Below are positions 45,571-56,875 of a stretch of 64,000 bases of DNA, piece by piece. A program made the position numbers and the translations under genes. The number at the start of each line of letters is the position of its first letter. Position 1 is the first letter of the stretch. This DNA is from Cycas panzhihuaensis (Eukaryota; Cycadophyta), in the NCBI GenBank assembly GCA_023213395.1, contig CM041465.1, positions 135,787,741-135,851,740 on the forward strand, in the 5' to 3' direction. The notes under the pieces were generated by a model. That model did no database searches, was not told the origin of the DNA, and saw nothing but the letters and a program-made list of their open reading frames with translations.

Positions 45571-47458
45571 ATGGCATTTTTGTAGGTAGTGACTGTAGTG
45601 GAGAACTGCGAGAATGTTGGTATGGCTCTATTGAGCTTTTTGGAGATGATGAGTAGAGAGGATAAAGGGGTCCTCCGGAGATGCATATTGCTGAAGGTGG
45701 TGAAGACACTCCAGTACATGTTGGATTAGAGACTGCTTGTAGACATAGTATCGCATTGGGATAGGCAGAGAGACGTGTTCCATCTGCACCAAGTAGGGGA
45801 CGTCACAGTGACACACAAAGACATCTGGTAGATCTTAGGGGTGCTAGTGATAGGGAGAGCATTGCCTAGCAATGAGATGGCTCATTGAAAGGCGGCCATG
45901 TTCTCTACAGGCCAGGACAGGTGGGAGAGGCAAGGGATGCCTCTACAGAGCATGGTGATGTCCAGGGTTCCTCATGTAAGGAAACTAATCACCCTATGCA
46001 TTCTGTATTGGATTTCCCAGAAACAGAATTATAGGGACATTCCAAGAGGCTGGATGGAGGCAGTGTGTCAGTGTGAGGCCGATGAGAGATTAGATTGGGC
46101 TATCCTTATAGCGGTAAATCTCGTCGCCCATTTGGATGCTATCAAGGTGGCAGGTAGAGGTGGATTATCATACAGCACGCTATTACAGTGTTGGTTCTTT
46201 GACCATTTCGTAGCAGTGGCACCATTAGGGGGACCACACCCCATACTAGACTGGGCACCCATGGTACATAAGTGGCAGACCTGGTTCAAACTAGTGGAGG
46301 ATCAGGCACATGTTAGGAGGTCCGTGGATGCCACATCACTAGATTTACTCATGATGACTGACTACACACTGGACCCCTACCGGTTGACGAGATGGGACAG
46401 TGACAAGGATGCAGGAGCAGTAGGGGTTACCCTCGGAGACGATGACGGTAGCGATGGGGGAGATGGAGGATATGGGGCCAGCCCATCGTGAGCTACAGAT
46501 GAGGCAGGTCCATCAGGGACTGCCGAGGAGATGAGGGGCCCTAGGACACGAGCCTGGAGGTTGAGGATCGTGGAGAGACCTAGAGTGGCAGCTCCATCAG
46601 TGGAGGGAGGGGCACCGGCCCCAACAGTGGAGGTAGTTACAGAGGAGATGCCAAAGGAGGAGGCACCTAGAGTTGGTGGAGAGTTAGGGACAGAGGCTAT
46701 CACACAGGCAGAGGAGCCGGCGACCGCAACAGGTGAGGCTCAACCTTCCTCATTGTTTGATAGCCAGATGCATTGTATTATTTGGTTTTGATTTCATATT
46801 TACGCAGACATGTACTAATACATGACATGGTGGATTTGTAGGTGCTGGAGAGATCAGACGGCTAGTTGAGGCCATGGTGAGGGAGATGTTCCCTTAGGTA
46901 TATGTAGAGGGGCAGCCACCCATCCAAGTAGAGGATGCATCTAGATCGGTAGGTGCCCACATGGTAGCATTCACCCCACTAGTGAGGGCAAGAGACATAT
47001 GGGCTACAGAGTCCTAAGAGCATATAGCATTTAGGGGATAGATGCAGTGAGAGCTGGATAAGGCTCGGGGTACACGAGATGCATTACAAAGTCACGTAAA
47101 GGCACTAGAGGCCCAGGGCAGAGTTGGAGGGGATATAGGGAGCCATATCTAGGTGGTGATGCTAGAGGAGAGACTTTGAGGGATGGAGGAGAGGTTGCGC
47201 CTCATAGAGGCGGAGCAGGATCATATCCAAGTACGATACGATCGACTGGTCGAGGACATGGCAAAGATCGAGGCTCGGCATGCAGGTGACCTGCACCCAT
47301 ATGGCAGTGATGACCCTTAGGAGGCCACGAGATGAGGGGAGCAAGGTAGGGAGCTTGCGAAGACCCAGGAGGAGTCTCGAAGGGATGTGGTCCCCAGGAG
47401 AGGGATCAGACAGACTAGGAGATGATACCTTAGGAGTGGGGCAGTAGTAGTGTGGTAG
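45571..47458 (+). pseudogene. Antisense PMD-like gene in T, two exons
   Basis: Exon 1 (45571-46732) and exon 2 (46842-47458) share one reading frame across the intron. The N-terminal half has WDRQRDVFHLHQVGDVTVT (about 45757) then IW-stop-ILGVLVIGRAL. The C-terminal half has LLQCWFFDHF (about 46180), WAPMVHKWQTW and LDLLMMTDYTLDPYRL (about 46339). This order (Trp...FHL..GE.T.T..D...L.GL, then LQ.W..EHF...P, then R..LD.L......PY) is that of the plant mobile domain family (MAIN-like proteins), which also occurs in transposons. An Asp/Gly-rich linker follows, then a Pro/Glu-rich part. Exon 2 encodes a charged, coiled-coil-like segment (MEERLRLIEAEQDHIQ, VEDMAKIEARH). Stops occur at codons where CAG, CGA or CAA would fit (45823, 45886, 46489 and several in exon 2); no frameshift. 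The start ATG and final stop are inferred. Confidence 0.65.
46733..46841 (+). other. Intron of the antisense PMD-like gene
   Basis: 109 bp. The donor is AACAG|GTGAGG and the acceptor is TTTGTAG|GTGCTG, with a branch-point-like TACTAAT at 46813-46819, about 22 bp before the AG. Removing it joins ...ATATG and AGEIRRLVE in frame. The retained sequence has stops in this frame. Confidence 0.65.
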
Positions 47459-48089
47459 TTATGTATTTGATTTTGATAGGGGAAAGCACAAGCCTCTAGG
47501 GGGTCATATATATAGAGTTATATGATTGTACCCTCCCTGCAAGGACACCAGCTTCCCATACGTACGATATGACATATGATTTTGATGTGTATATATATAG
47601 AGACGGGGTGATTGATACCCCATTTTGATATGTGATGATATATATATCATGTGTGACAGATGATATGTATGTTTTGTTATGTATGTTATAGATGCTTTGT
47701 TATATAATGCACGTATTTCCTTCCATGCATGGCTATATATCTAACAGGAGCACACACAACCACCATGAGTAGAGGTGATAGGCATATGTGGGGTTAAAAA
47801 TAGAGTGGCACGCATGTCCACGAAGGAGTATAGCGGGATATGCAAAGGAAACACCGAGTGAGAGGGGGAGTAACAATACTCCAGAGCATCGTCCTAACTG
47901 GGGGATGCCCAAATAGGAAGACAAAAGTCCCAAAGGGGTATGGGAACACAAGTTCCGTGGGAGGAACCAGAAGGAAACAGAGGAGGCCATCCTAAGTTGT
48001 CATTCCACCTGTGGCTGGGAGAAATGGGAACAACTTAAGATGGTAGTTTAGGCTCATTTTGGAGTGTGGCAAAGGGATCGCCGATAGGA
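47459..48089. other. T: region between antisense gene end and gag-pol end
   Basis: The 3' ends of the antisense gene and gag-pol converge here. It contains AT-rich palindromic words (for example TGATATATATATCA near 47637) and a GGGGT...ACCCC hairpin (about 47606-47622). It could hold polyadenylation signals for both strands; none could be assigned. Confidence 0.35.
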
Positions 48090-49479
48090 TCATGCATAAA
48101 ATTTCTTAAGGAATTTTCCATTGACTATCTTCTCAAATTCTAGGCCCTCCAAGGTGGCAATCCTATAGGCACCATTATCGAGGCTCTCGAGAACGATGAA
48201 AGGACCAACCCATTTAGGCCGAAATTTGGTCAGATGATCGTAGAGATATTCCAACTTAAGGACATAGTCCCCAGGGCATAAGGGATGAGCACGAAGATGT
48301 TTGTTGTGAGTCCTTTACAAGCGGGATTTCAAAGTGAGATTCACTTGATAAGCCATTAAGCGCCTCTCATCTAGGGCCTCGAGATCTAGGAGACGAGCCT
48401 GGTAGATAGACTCCTCATCGATAAAACCTCTAAGGGAGACTCATAGAGAGGGGATCTCCACTTCCAGTGGGAGTACCACCTCAGTTCCATAGATTAAGGA
48501 AAATGGAGTCATTCCAGTCACTATACGAATAGAAGTATGATAGGCCCACAAGGTGGAAGGGAGTTGGAGGTGCCAATCTCTTTGAGATTAGGCAATGGTT
48601 TTCTTTAGAATGTTAATAAGGGTTTTGTTGAATGATTCAACTTGTCCGTTTGCTTGGGGGTAATAAGGAGATGAGGTCTTATGAGAAATCTTGAATTTCT
48701 CGCAAAGCTCATCCACCTTCTTGTTACAAAAGGGGGTTCCATTATTTGTGATCAAGATGTCTGGAATCCCAAAATGGCAAACGATGTGCTAGTAGACGAA
48801 GGTGGCTATCATCGTGCCAGGCGTAGTGGACAGGGGGATTGCCTCTGCCCATTTGGTGAAATACTCCATAGCAGTCAAGATGTACTTGTGCTACGTTGAA
48901 GAAGGTGGTGATATGGCACTGATGAGGTCTAAACCCCATTGAGAAAAAGGCCATGGAGATACGATAGGGTGCAGGGCCTCAGAAGGCACATGAGAGATGT
49001 TGGCATGCTCTTGCCATTGTCAACATCTCAGGGCGTAAGCATGGGCGTCCTTGAAAAGGGACGGCCAATAATAACCCATGCAGAGGATCCTTTGGGCCAT
49101 GGATTGGCCCCCACAAATGCCATGATGGCATTCGCAGAGTATTTGGTCCACTTCATTTGAAGCGACGTAGTGAAACAGGATCCCATCGAAGGACCTCTTG
49201 TATAACACTTCGTCTACAAGGAAGTGTTGTCTAGCGGTGGCATGGATGCGTGATCTAACTTTGTTGCTAGCTTGAGGGCAGTATTCCAACTGAGTCAAAT
49301 ACCACACAATGTTTCTGTACCACTTGCTATTAGCAAGCGGATAAGGAGAGGTACCCTGGACGGTTAGAATAGACTCGTTAGGGAGAGAGTCATCAATGGG
49401 AACACTGCTCGTGTTGGGAATGGGGGCATCGACTAACTGCTCTGCCACTATCATTCCCTTTTTTAACTTCCTGTTAATG
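48090..49479 (-). pseudogene. T integrase
   Basis: The zinc region has CHHGICGGQSMAQRILCMGYYW and ends RC-stop-QWQ; the last Cys of the HHCC set appears as Trp. The core has WGLDLISAIS (first Asp kept), ITNNGTPFCNKK (second catalytic Asp changed to Asn) and YYPQANGQVESFNKTL (Glu kept), then GMTPFSLIYGTEVVLPLEVE. The C-terminus has LRAHPLCPGDYVLK, PKWVGPFIVLE and NGKFLKKFYA before TGA at 48090. RNase H runs straight into integrase, with no second RNase H between them. Confidence 0.85.
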
Positions 49480-50108
49480 ATTTGAAGGTCGAACTCTTGA
49501 AGCAGGATAACCCAATGACCTACCCTACCCATCAAGTCTGAACAAGTAAGCAAATAACGCAAGGGATCATATTGGACGATCATCTTAATAGTATTACTAA
49601 GCAAGTAATGCCTGAACTTCTTGGTCGCATGGACCAAGGAGAGACATTCCTTTTTAGCAGGGGGATAATTAAGTTCATCAGCCACGAGGGTGCGGCTGAT
49701 AAAATAGATTGCTCTCTCAGTTCCTGAATCATCTTCCTGTGCGAGCATCACACCCAAGGATTCATCGGTTGCCGAGATATACAAGATGAAGGGCCTATTG
49801 AAGCCAGGAGACACCAATGTAGGAGCAAAAGTGAGAGCTTCCTTGAGTCTTACAAAGGCTTGTTGGGTCTTGTCAGACCAAACAAATGGGGCTCCTTTCT
49901 TTAATAGGTTGGTAAGGGGTTTGGCATTTATAGCGAAGTCTGCCAAAAAATGCCTAAGGAAACCAAGCTTACCTAGAAACGACTTAATCTGTCGTTGGGT
50001 TATAGGAGACAGCATGTCAAGGATTGCCTTGACTTTGTGAGGATCGATTTGGATTTCTTGCTTTGATACAAGGAAGCCTAGGAGTTTGCCTGAGGTGACA
50101 GCAAACAC
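49480..50108 (-). pseudogene. T RT-linked RNase H (first catalytic Asp missing)
   Basis: GKLLGFLVSKQEIQIDPHKV and IKSFLGKLGFLRHF belong to the connection region. FILYISATDESLGVMLAQED (about 49785) is where gypsy RNase H has LYxDAS; here Ser stands at the catalytic Asp position. YPPAKKECLSLVHATKKFRHYL and WVILLQEFDLQI complete the domain. Loss of this Asp is known in Tat elements and is thought to be compensated by the second RNase H. Confidence 0.75.
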
Positions 50109-50880
50109 GCATTTAATCGGGTTTAGACTGATATGATACTTGCGACATCATGTGAATATGGCCCACAAGTTAGAGGGATGATGGGCTTTAGTATGTGAGA
50201 GACCTATCATGTCATCCATGAAGACCTCCAACATGTTATTGATGAGGTTGTGGAAAATAAAATACATAGCCCTCTAGTATATGGCTCCTGCATTTTTAAG
50301 ACCGAAGGGCATTGCCTTATAGGCAAAGGTACCCCATAGGGTAGTGAAGGCCATCTTGTGACGATCTTCAGGAGATATTTAGATCTGGTTGTAACCAGAG
50401 AAGCCGTCCATTAAGGACATAACTTTAAATCCAGCAGTTTGATCAATTATTTGATTAATAAAGAGGAGTGAGAAGTTATCTTTGGGACATGCATTGTTAA
50501 TATTGTGAAAATCAATGCATATCTGGATGTTCCCGTTCTTCTTGGTAACGAGAACGATGTTCGATACCCACTTAGGGTAATCGATGGAAGAGATAAGTCC
50601 CACATCCAAGAGTTTTTTAACCTCCATCTTAATGGCGGCTGAAAGTTTAGGATGGAGAGGATGTTACTTCTGGCACATAGGGCAGACGCTAGGAATAGTT
50701 GTGAGGTTGTGGGTGACAATGGAGGGGTCAATTCCCTTCATGTCAGAGTAGTCCCACGTGAAAACATCCCAGAATTCCTGGAACAGAAGGGAGTATTCCC
50801 TTACTTCATCACAGGTACAGTCTGCCCCTACCTTAATGAGCTTGTCTGGGGCGAGGACTTTGTCCTAAGTTGCCCCCATA
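50100..50880 (-). pseudogene. T reverse transcriptase
   Basis: LFQEFWDVFTWDYSDMKGID (about 50790) is the Tat pre-RT block. EVKKLLDVGLISSIDYPKWV, VLVTKKNGNIQICIDFHNIN and NACPKDNFSLLFINQIID follow. GFKVMSLMDGFSGYNQI keeps the first catalytic Asp. KMAFTTLWGTFAYKAMPFGL and VFMDDMI (about 50215) carry the Asp-Asp pair. Four stops within the domain. Confidence 0.88.
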
Positions 50881-51659
50881 CACATGGTGTTCCCCTCCTC
50901 GAAATGGAAAGGGGCAAGGTCGACAAGAGGAGATAAAATAGAGGATAGGATCAGGTTGACTAACATGGACCCAATCGCTAGGATCTTCTGGTGGCCAAGC
51001 TTATGGTGGCCAGAAGGTAAGTTAGGCATGGAGTCCGCTAAGTGCTCCAGCAAGGCCTCGTCATCTTTAAAGTAGTCTACCCCATGGATGACTTAGCTTC
51101 GAATGGATGAGGTGCGGGATAAAATGGGAGCAATAAAACTAGGATGACCTGTAAGCTACCCAACATCCCTAAGGGACACTAAAGGAGAGTCAAGGAGAGA
51201 CCCCTCGTAAGAGGCAGGAGGGAAACTCTAGATGCCATCACTTGTGAAAGGTGATGGAAGGGGAGAGCCAGGGGTCTACTGGTCAACACGCACAATGGTA
51301 TGTGACATGAGAGAGTGATCAGGCTCTTTGATAAAAGGGATCCTAGGTTAAGACCTAGAACGAGAAGAATGCCCCCCATTAGTGCGAAGGAAGGAAACTG
51401 GGTGAGTGAGATCCTCATCCTCACTATGGGACCTATTATCGCTAAACATGGCAAGGTAACCATAGCTTCCAATGCCGATGGGGGAAAAATGGGTTAGACA
51501 AGAAAAAGAAGATGTGGGATCTTCTTGATGGCTAGAAGAATTGAGAATATCAATGGAGCAAGCTGAGGCATGATTAGAAGGGCCTTTACTTCCCTTCGTA
51601 TGGCCATGGCTTGCTTGAGAAGATGGTCTAGTTTATTTCGCTCATGGTCGCTTATGGGA

Positions 51660-52442
51660 GATAACTCTCATTTTTTCATTATGGACAAACTTAAGTTGCC
51701 CCCAATGGGTGGAACACACAACTTCCATTTGGTCAAGCCATGGTCGACACAGGAGGAGGTTGTAATCAACATCCACATCGAGGACAACGATGTCGACAAG
51801 GACGGTCTTATCCTCGAGGGTGAGAGGTATCGAGACTGATCCTAAGGGAGTCTTCTCACTACCATCGTAGCCTTGTCATTGCCATGGAACAGGTTTTAAG
51901 GTAGAAATGCCAAGCTCTTGCATGATATGCAAGGGCATAGCATTCATGAAAGAACCGTTGTCCACAACGGTCCTTTGCAATGTATAATCAGGTGTGTCTA
52001 TGGTAATGGTGAAAGGGAAATTCCATTGGCGTTCCCTTCCACTGGCTAGGGGAAGATCTCTAGGATCAAAGGAGATGACGGATTCACAACTTTGGGTGGT
52101 GCCCAAAGCATGAATAGGTGCGTCATTCAATCCTAAAGCTTCCAGGAGGAGCATTCGTTGCTTGGGATAGCTCTTCAAGACGTCTATGATGGACATCATG
52201 GTGGCCACAGTGTGAAGCTCTTCAACTATGAAAAATGGCTTACCCCTCCCTATGGGTTGGGCAAGGGCTCTCCTAAAGTCAAAGCGACCAGGGTAGATGG
52301 GAAGGTTCTTGGGAAGTGAAGGTATTTTCGGAGGAATAGCTTCTGGAGGAGGATCAAGATGTGATGTAGATGTAGAGGCACCAGCTACCTCTTTCACGGC
52401 TTGAGACCGAGTTAAAGCATAAAGGGGAGTGGTCTCAAGCAT
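51660..52442 (-). pseudogene. T protease
   Basis: TVVDNGSFMNAMPLHIMQELGI (about 51965) corresponds to the Tat 'V.VD.GSS.....' active site, with the catalytic Asp present and Asn replacing Gly/Ser. VDYNLLLCRPWL (about 51800) is the second conserved block, followed by KFVHNEKMRVI. The first 150 residues form a linker with no recognised motif. Confidence 0.7.
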
Positions 52443-54746
52443 CTAAATTACCTTCTTTCCTTTGTTATGGGATCGCAAAGGCGAAGGAGCACAACAGTTA
52501 GGGGAACACAAGGAGGGTGATGAACCTCGCGGACCCTTCCCTCTACCATGCAAAGGGCGAGAATCGAGGGATCTACCCCAGTTCTGGTTGTTTCTTTGTT
52601 GATCATTGCGATCATGCTCCCCATGTTTGGGGAACGAATCCTTATGAACAGGTTGATCAAGATTGGGCCTCGAGGCCCATCTAGGAGGTGAATCATATGG
52701 TGGGGCATCACGAGGGTGTTGCACCTGACAACGTGAGTCATCATGGAAGCACTTCCTGTGGATGGAGCACCACTTCTTCTCGAGCGGAGGATCGGCTTTC
52801 CTTGCTTGAGAAGGTTGGGCGCTACCTCCTTTAGGGGGAGTGGCTGGAGAAGCCCATTGAATTTGTTTGTTGGAGGTTGGCGATGAAGGGGCTTGGAGTT
52901 TAAGCTCCTTCATCGTATGCTCGAATGAGTGTATGGCAGAAGTAAGGGGGTCTAATGTCCTCTCAGTTAGATGAGAAGTAGACCTGGTGGGTTGCAAAGG
53001 TTTAGTTTCCTTAGTTGAGGAAGGTGCCTCACGACGTTCTGAGGTCTTGAGAGGCCTCTTGAGTTCAGCTTAGATCTCAATAGCCTCTAACGCTAAGCAT
53101 TTTACGATCGTGGAGTCGCACGTGGTTGCCTCCATTTTGAGGACTTCCACATGTACTTTGGGGCGAAGTGCATTAACAAAAAGGTCTCTCTTTAGCTCCT
53201 CGGGCAATGTGGCCTTGGTGGAGTGAAGAAGGTCACAGAATCATCTTACAAAGTCATGATTCATTTCACCATGACCTTGTTTGAGTGATAAGAGGGATTT
53301 CATTCCACTTTCAAACGGATGGGCTACATCAAAGTAGTTGGTGAATTCGTCCACCAATTGCTAGAATAAAAGGATAAAGTGGGCAGGGAGGTGATAAAAC
53401 CATTTAAGGGTGTTGCCCTACAAAGATCATGGGAACAATTTCATTAAGATATGGTCGTAAGCCCAGTAGTCTATACATGCCATCGAAAAACTATGCACGT
53501 GTTTAGCTAGGTCTTGCGACGAAGTTCCATCAAATTTGGGAACTTCAGGAGGGTGAGACGGTAGATTAGTTCTTAACGCCTCAATGGATAGCAACGCCAA
53601 TCTATAATCCATGAAGGGGCGGGCCCTTACATGGGTCGTAGGATCGATGAATGGTAATGAGCAAGGAATGGATGAGGGTGGTAAACCCATCCCTCCTTGG
53701 GGAAATACCCCTTATTAGAAGAGGACTTAAGGATAAATGCCTTGGAAGGGAGCTAGGTTCCCTTACGAAGGCATAGCGAAAGAAGTCACGCTAGACGGCA
53801 AGAATGGATGGTGCAGGACTGAATTTTGCCCATATAGGCCACCTATAGGTGGTGCAACCCCATATGGGTGTAGCGAGTCCATCCCATAAGCTGGAAGGTG
53901 GTTCCCCTTACCCTGCCCCCAAGGTTGAGATGCATAACCTGGGGGTAAGTAAAGGGAAGGACCATTGGATAGGTTTTGAATATATGCGGGAGCGGGTCCC
54001 ATGTAGTTAGTGGCAGTAGTACTAGCAGGACCTCTAGGCCTACTAGGGAATGTATGTGCTACATTTGGGGGTGGCACATTCGTTTGGCTTAGAAAAGGTA
54101 TGCTAACCCCAAGCTGGGGAAAAGACACACCGCGAACGGGTCTTGAAGAACTAGGACCATGACTAGGAATAGAGGGTACGACACTTGTCCCCAAGATTGG
54201 CATAGAAACAGAGTGGGACGAGTGCGCAAGAATAGAAGGATTACTTACTACGGGAGGTGTAGGTGTGGATGAAGAAGGCGCTCTACCATGCAAAGCTTCT
54301 TCAAACCACTTGGGATGTGCTTGAAGGCGAGTCGCTTGAAAGTACTCGCTGATAGCTTCAATCACGTCGACGGGAGGGGTGTCTTCGTAACTATAAGAGG
54401 TTGATGGGACCTCAAATGACAGAGACCCCTTAGGGCGCTCCTCATAAGAATCACCAATCATATGGTGAATCTCATGAAGAGACGAGCCTTCTACTATATG
54501 AGTAGAAGGATGGACGTCAGAGGGGTGAAGCTAGTCACCCGGGTAATAAATGAGATCGTCACCCTCCTGGGTGGATCCCAAAATAGATGCATGAGACTCT
54601 TGACTTCCCAAGACCAAGGTGTAGTATGCCCAGTCAAAATGATAGCCCTCCATTGTTGAATCAGAATCTGATGACGGAAGGGAGCGATATGAAGGGTCTT
54701 CTAATAACGGCAGTAGACCTCGCAAAGGATGCGAGAAACGTTGCAT
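52443..54746 (-). pseudogene. T gag
   Basis: A Pro/Ser-rich N-terminal third (54461-53763) is followed by the capsid core VPKFDGTSSQDLAKHVHSF (about 53545), GNTLKWFYHLP and QLVDEFTNYF, then LKQGHGEMNHDFVR, the Tat-type retrotransposon gag domain. A zinc-binding motif CSIHRKCFHDDSRC (52728-52769) matches the CxxH...H....C form typical of this lineage. The C-terminal part is Pro/Arg-rich. At least eleven stops. Role: particle formation and RNA binding. Confidence 0.8.
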
Positions 54747-54879
54747 GCAACGCCTTTATAAAAGTTGTTAGAAGAGAGCAAGGGGTATGAAGCACACGTT
54801 GGGGGCTGCCCAACAGAAAAGAAAGTTAAGAAGATCACCTAGAAGCAATAGCACCAATAGGAAGAGAGGCGAGACTAGC

Positions 54880-54913
54880 TCCCTTACTGGCAGATCCCCA
54901 GTATGGTTGCTAA
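54880..54913 (-). promoter_or_regulatory. T primer-binding-site region
   Basis: On the minus strand TTAGCAACCATACTGGGGA follows the 5' LTR end (ATTTCA). It resembles Tat/Ogre primer regions of the TTGGCRACC...CTGGGGA form after G-to-A decay. I cannot assign the tRNA. Only about 150 nt separate it from the gag ATG. Confidence 0.5.
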
Positions 54914-56870
54914 TGAAATGCGTCTACAGGGTGGTCTCCTACGTTTAGTAAGATGTGGCTAACTAAGATGCAGTCGGGCTATGAGTGGGATATAATGGCA
55001 AGAAAAACACCACACAGGGCATCTGTGCACCAGAGCGCAGATTCAGGACCTGTAAATGGCACCCAATTACCTTTGGGCAATCTTTGGAGAAGGACACAAG
55101 GCAAGGCCTTGGGTTGTCTCAAAAGAAGAGGCCCTCCTACCCCTTAGATGGCCAGGAAGAGGAAGAGGGACCCTAAAGAGTCGCGCCTTCTCAAGAGAGG
55201 GAGGAGGCGACATGTAAGAAAATGTGTGTACTATAGTGTCCAATGTTTGGGCTAGCTGGGGAAGTGAGGAATGGATGACTCATGCCTAAAAACCTACCTA
55301 CATGTGATATAAATAACTATAAACGAAAGAGATACACAAATGCAAGGATGAGTTCTTTTTCCCTTTTTCGTTTCCTATGTGTTTTAGCATACAAACATAT
55401 GCGTAAAAGAAAACACTGTAAGAAAGGACAAAAAACAAGAAGAATACCTGGAAATGTAGTGTGGTTGGAGTGTTGTGACCTTTGATTCTTTGCGCACTCT
55501 CCCACTCAAACATGTCACGTAGGTGAGAGACTAGCCAACAACGGTTGCCGTAAGTAGTCAAGGGGCTACCTTACCTTCCCCAAATGTGCGAAAAACAAAG
55601 CAACACAAAGAACGATAAAAGGAAACCAAGAAATACTACTAACAAGAGACTAACATGTCAAGAAGTTCACCTCATGCGTATTTCTGTTACCACAAAGCCT
55701 ACTAATCACAACACGAGAGTTTCTCCCTCCCGAAAGAGTGGATGCCAAATATACCTAATATATGTATATGTAAATACAAAAACTAATAGCAAATCAAGTC
55801 AAAGAAATGTTGCACACTACTCCAAAACTCTAAGCAAAACTCAAATAAGTAGCAGCACCAAACGGTATCCAAAATGAAGAAGTTAGCCTCGAAATGGCCA
55901 ACCCACCCATAGGTATCTCCACGTAGCCTCGAGGGAGGGAAAAACAAAGTGTACTGGCTATATGGTATAGTAAACAAGAGAGGAAATAGACCAGCAAAAT
56001 GATATACAAGCAAACCCAAGAGACAAAGTGCTATGGACAATAAATCATCAAGTTGGGATGAGCTAAGGGTCACAGACCAACTGGGAAGGGTTTTGGGGCT
56101 TATGTGGTGCATGCCTAAAACTAGTGTGGCAAGGGGCTTCCAACGCTGTTTTAGATCTGGAAACAGGCTCTCAAAATCCCTGGCCCATCTCCAAGGGAGG
56201 CATGAGGTGAAAGAGGAAGGAAGGGAAGGGTTTGGATCCTTGGGGAGAAGGCCAACAAAGGGACTGATCTCACCTTTCTCCCTTCACCTGTCCTTGTGTA
56301 ACCCTCTTGCACAACCACCTTGAAGTGAACTTGCAGGAAATAAGAGCATACTAGGAATCAAAGTAGCGGTGCAGACCTGACAGTTAAAATTGGGGTAAAA
56401 ATAGGGCCTAAAGCCAAATAAAGGGTATGTTGAGGCTGGGCAGGCTAGTAATTCTTGCCCAGGTGGCTGACAGGTGGCCAAAAGAGAGAAACAGGTCTCA
56501 ATGGGGGTCCTATCACACTTAGAAAGGGAATCAAAGTAGAGATAGGATTGTTGTCATAGACGAGACGTGACTAACTATGGTGCTCAAGGAGTTGTGGAGA
56601 TGTTGTGGGTGGCTGAGTGCCATATAGGGTGCATGACTCATTGAGGAGTGCCCCCACGGTGGGTCGTCATAGGCTCAGTGGTGTGCAACAGGCATACGAA
56701 ACGTGATCAGGCAAGAAAGTAATGCGATCATATAAATGATAGGCAAGCATGCGTCAAGCAATACACTAGGCAAACTCGACCAAGTGAAAGTGAGGATGGA
56801 AGTGAGAAGCATATACCTGAGCTTACCTAAGTTGACTTGTCCCAAATCTATTCCCGGTAGCCGCGAAATA
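54914..56870 (-). repeat. T 5' LTR (1957 bp, internally deleted)
   Basis: Same ends as the 3' LTR (plus strand TGAAATGCG...GCGAAATA; the terminal CA has become TA). It lacks about 650 bp at about 56346-56362 compared with 42443-43108. Confidence 0.88.
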
Positions 56871-56875
56871 ATTCC

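Larger units (their letters stand above)
48090..54746 (-). pseudogene. T gag-pol, one 2219-codon frame with about 30 stops
   Basis: From Met at 54746 (MQRFSHPLRG) to TGA at 48090 every recognised domain lies in the same minus-strand frame: gag, zinc-binding motif, protease, reverse transcriptase, RNase H and integrase. I count about 30 internal stops and no frameshift, with stops where Tat relatives have Gln, Trp or Arg. Ancestrally this would have been a single Gag-Pol polyprotein with no Gag/Pol frameshift; one stop (52443) falls at the gag-protease junction and could be an original readthrough stop. Sub-domains are listed separately. Confidence 0.85.
40993..56870 (-). mobile_element. T: Tat-lineage Ty3/gypsy element, 15.9 kb, with extra genes
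   Basis: LTRs 40993-43619 and 54914-56870 with termini TGAAATG...GAAACA (plus strand) and the perfect 5-bp duplication ATTCC (40988-40992, 56871-56875). On the minus strand the order is 5' LTR (right), primer-site-like region, gag, protease, reverse transcriptase, RNase H, integrase, then a 3.3-kb non-pol segment with an antisense PMD-like gene and an archaeal-type RNase H, polypurine tract, 3' LTR (left). Size, Tat-type gag, RT and integrase blocks and the second RNase H place it in the Tat/Ogre lineage. It is distinctly richer in G+C than its surroundings. It interrupts G2. Confidence 0.9.

Noticed and set aside
45157-45816. Minus-strand frame of about 220 codons with one stop, opposite the PMD-like exon 1
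   Set aside because: The upper part is the shadow of the PMD-like coding strand and the lower part is Pro-rich intergenic sequence without motifs.
46377-46703. 108-codon minus-strand frame, Pro/Ser-rich
   Set aside because: Complement of the Gly/Asp/Glu-rich linker of the PMD-like gene; a composition shadow.
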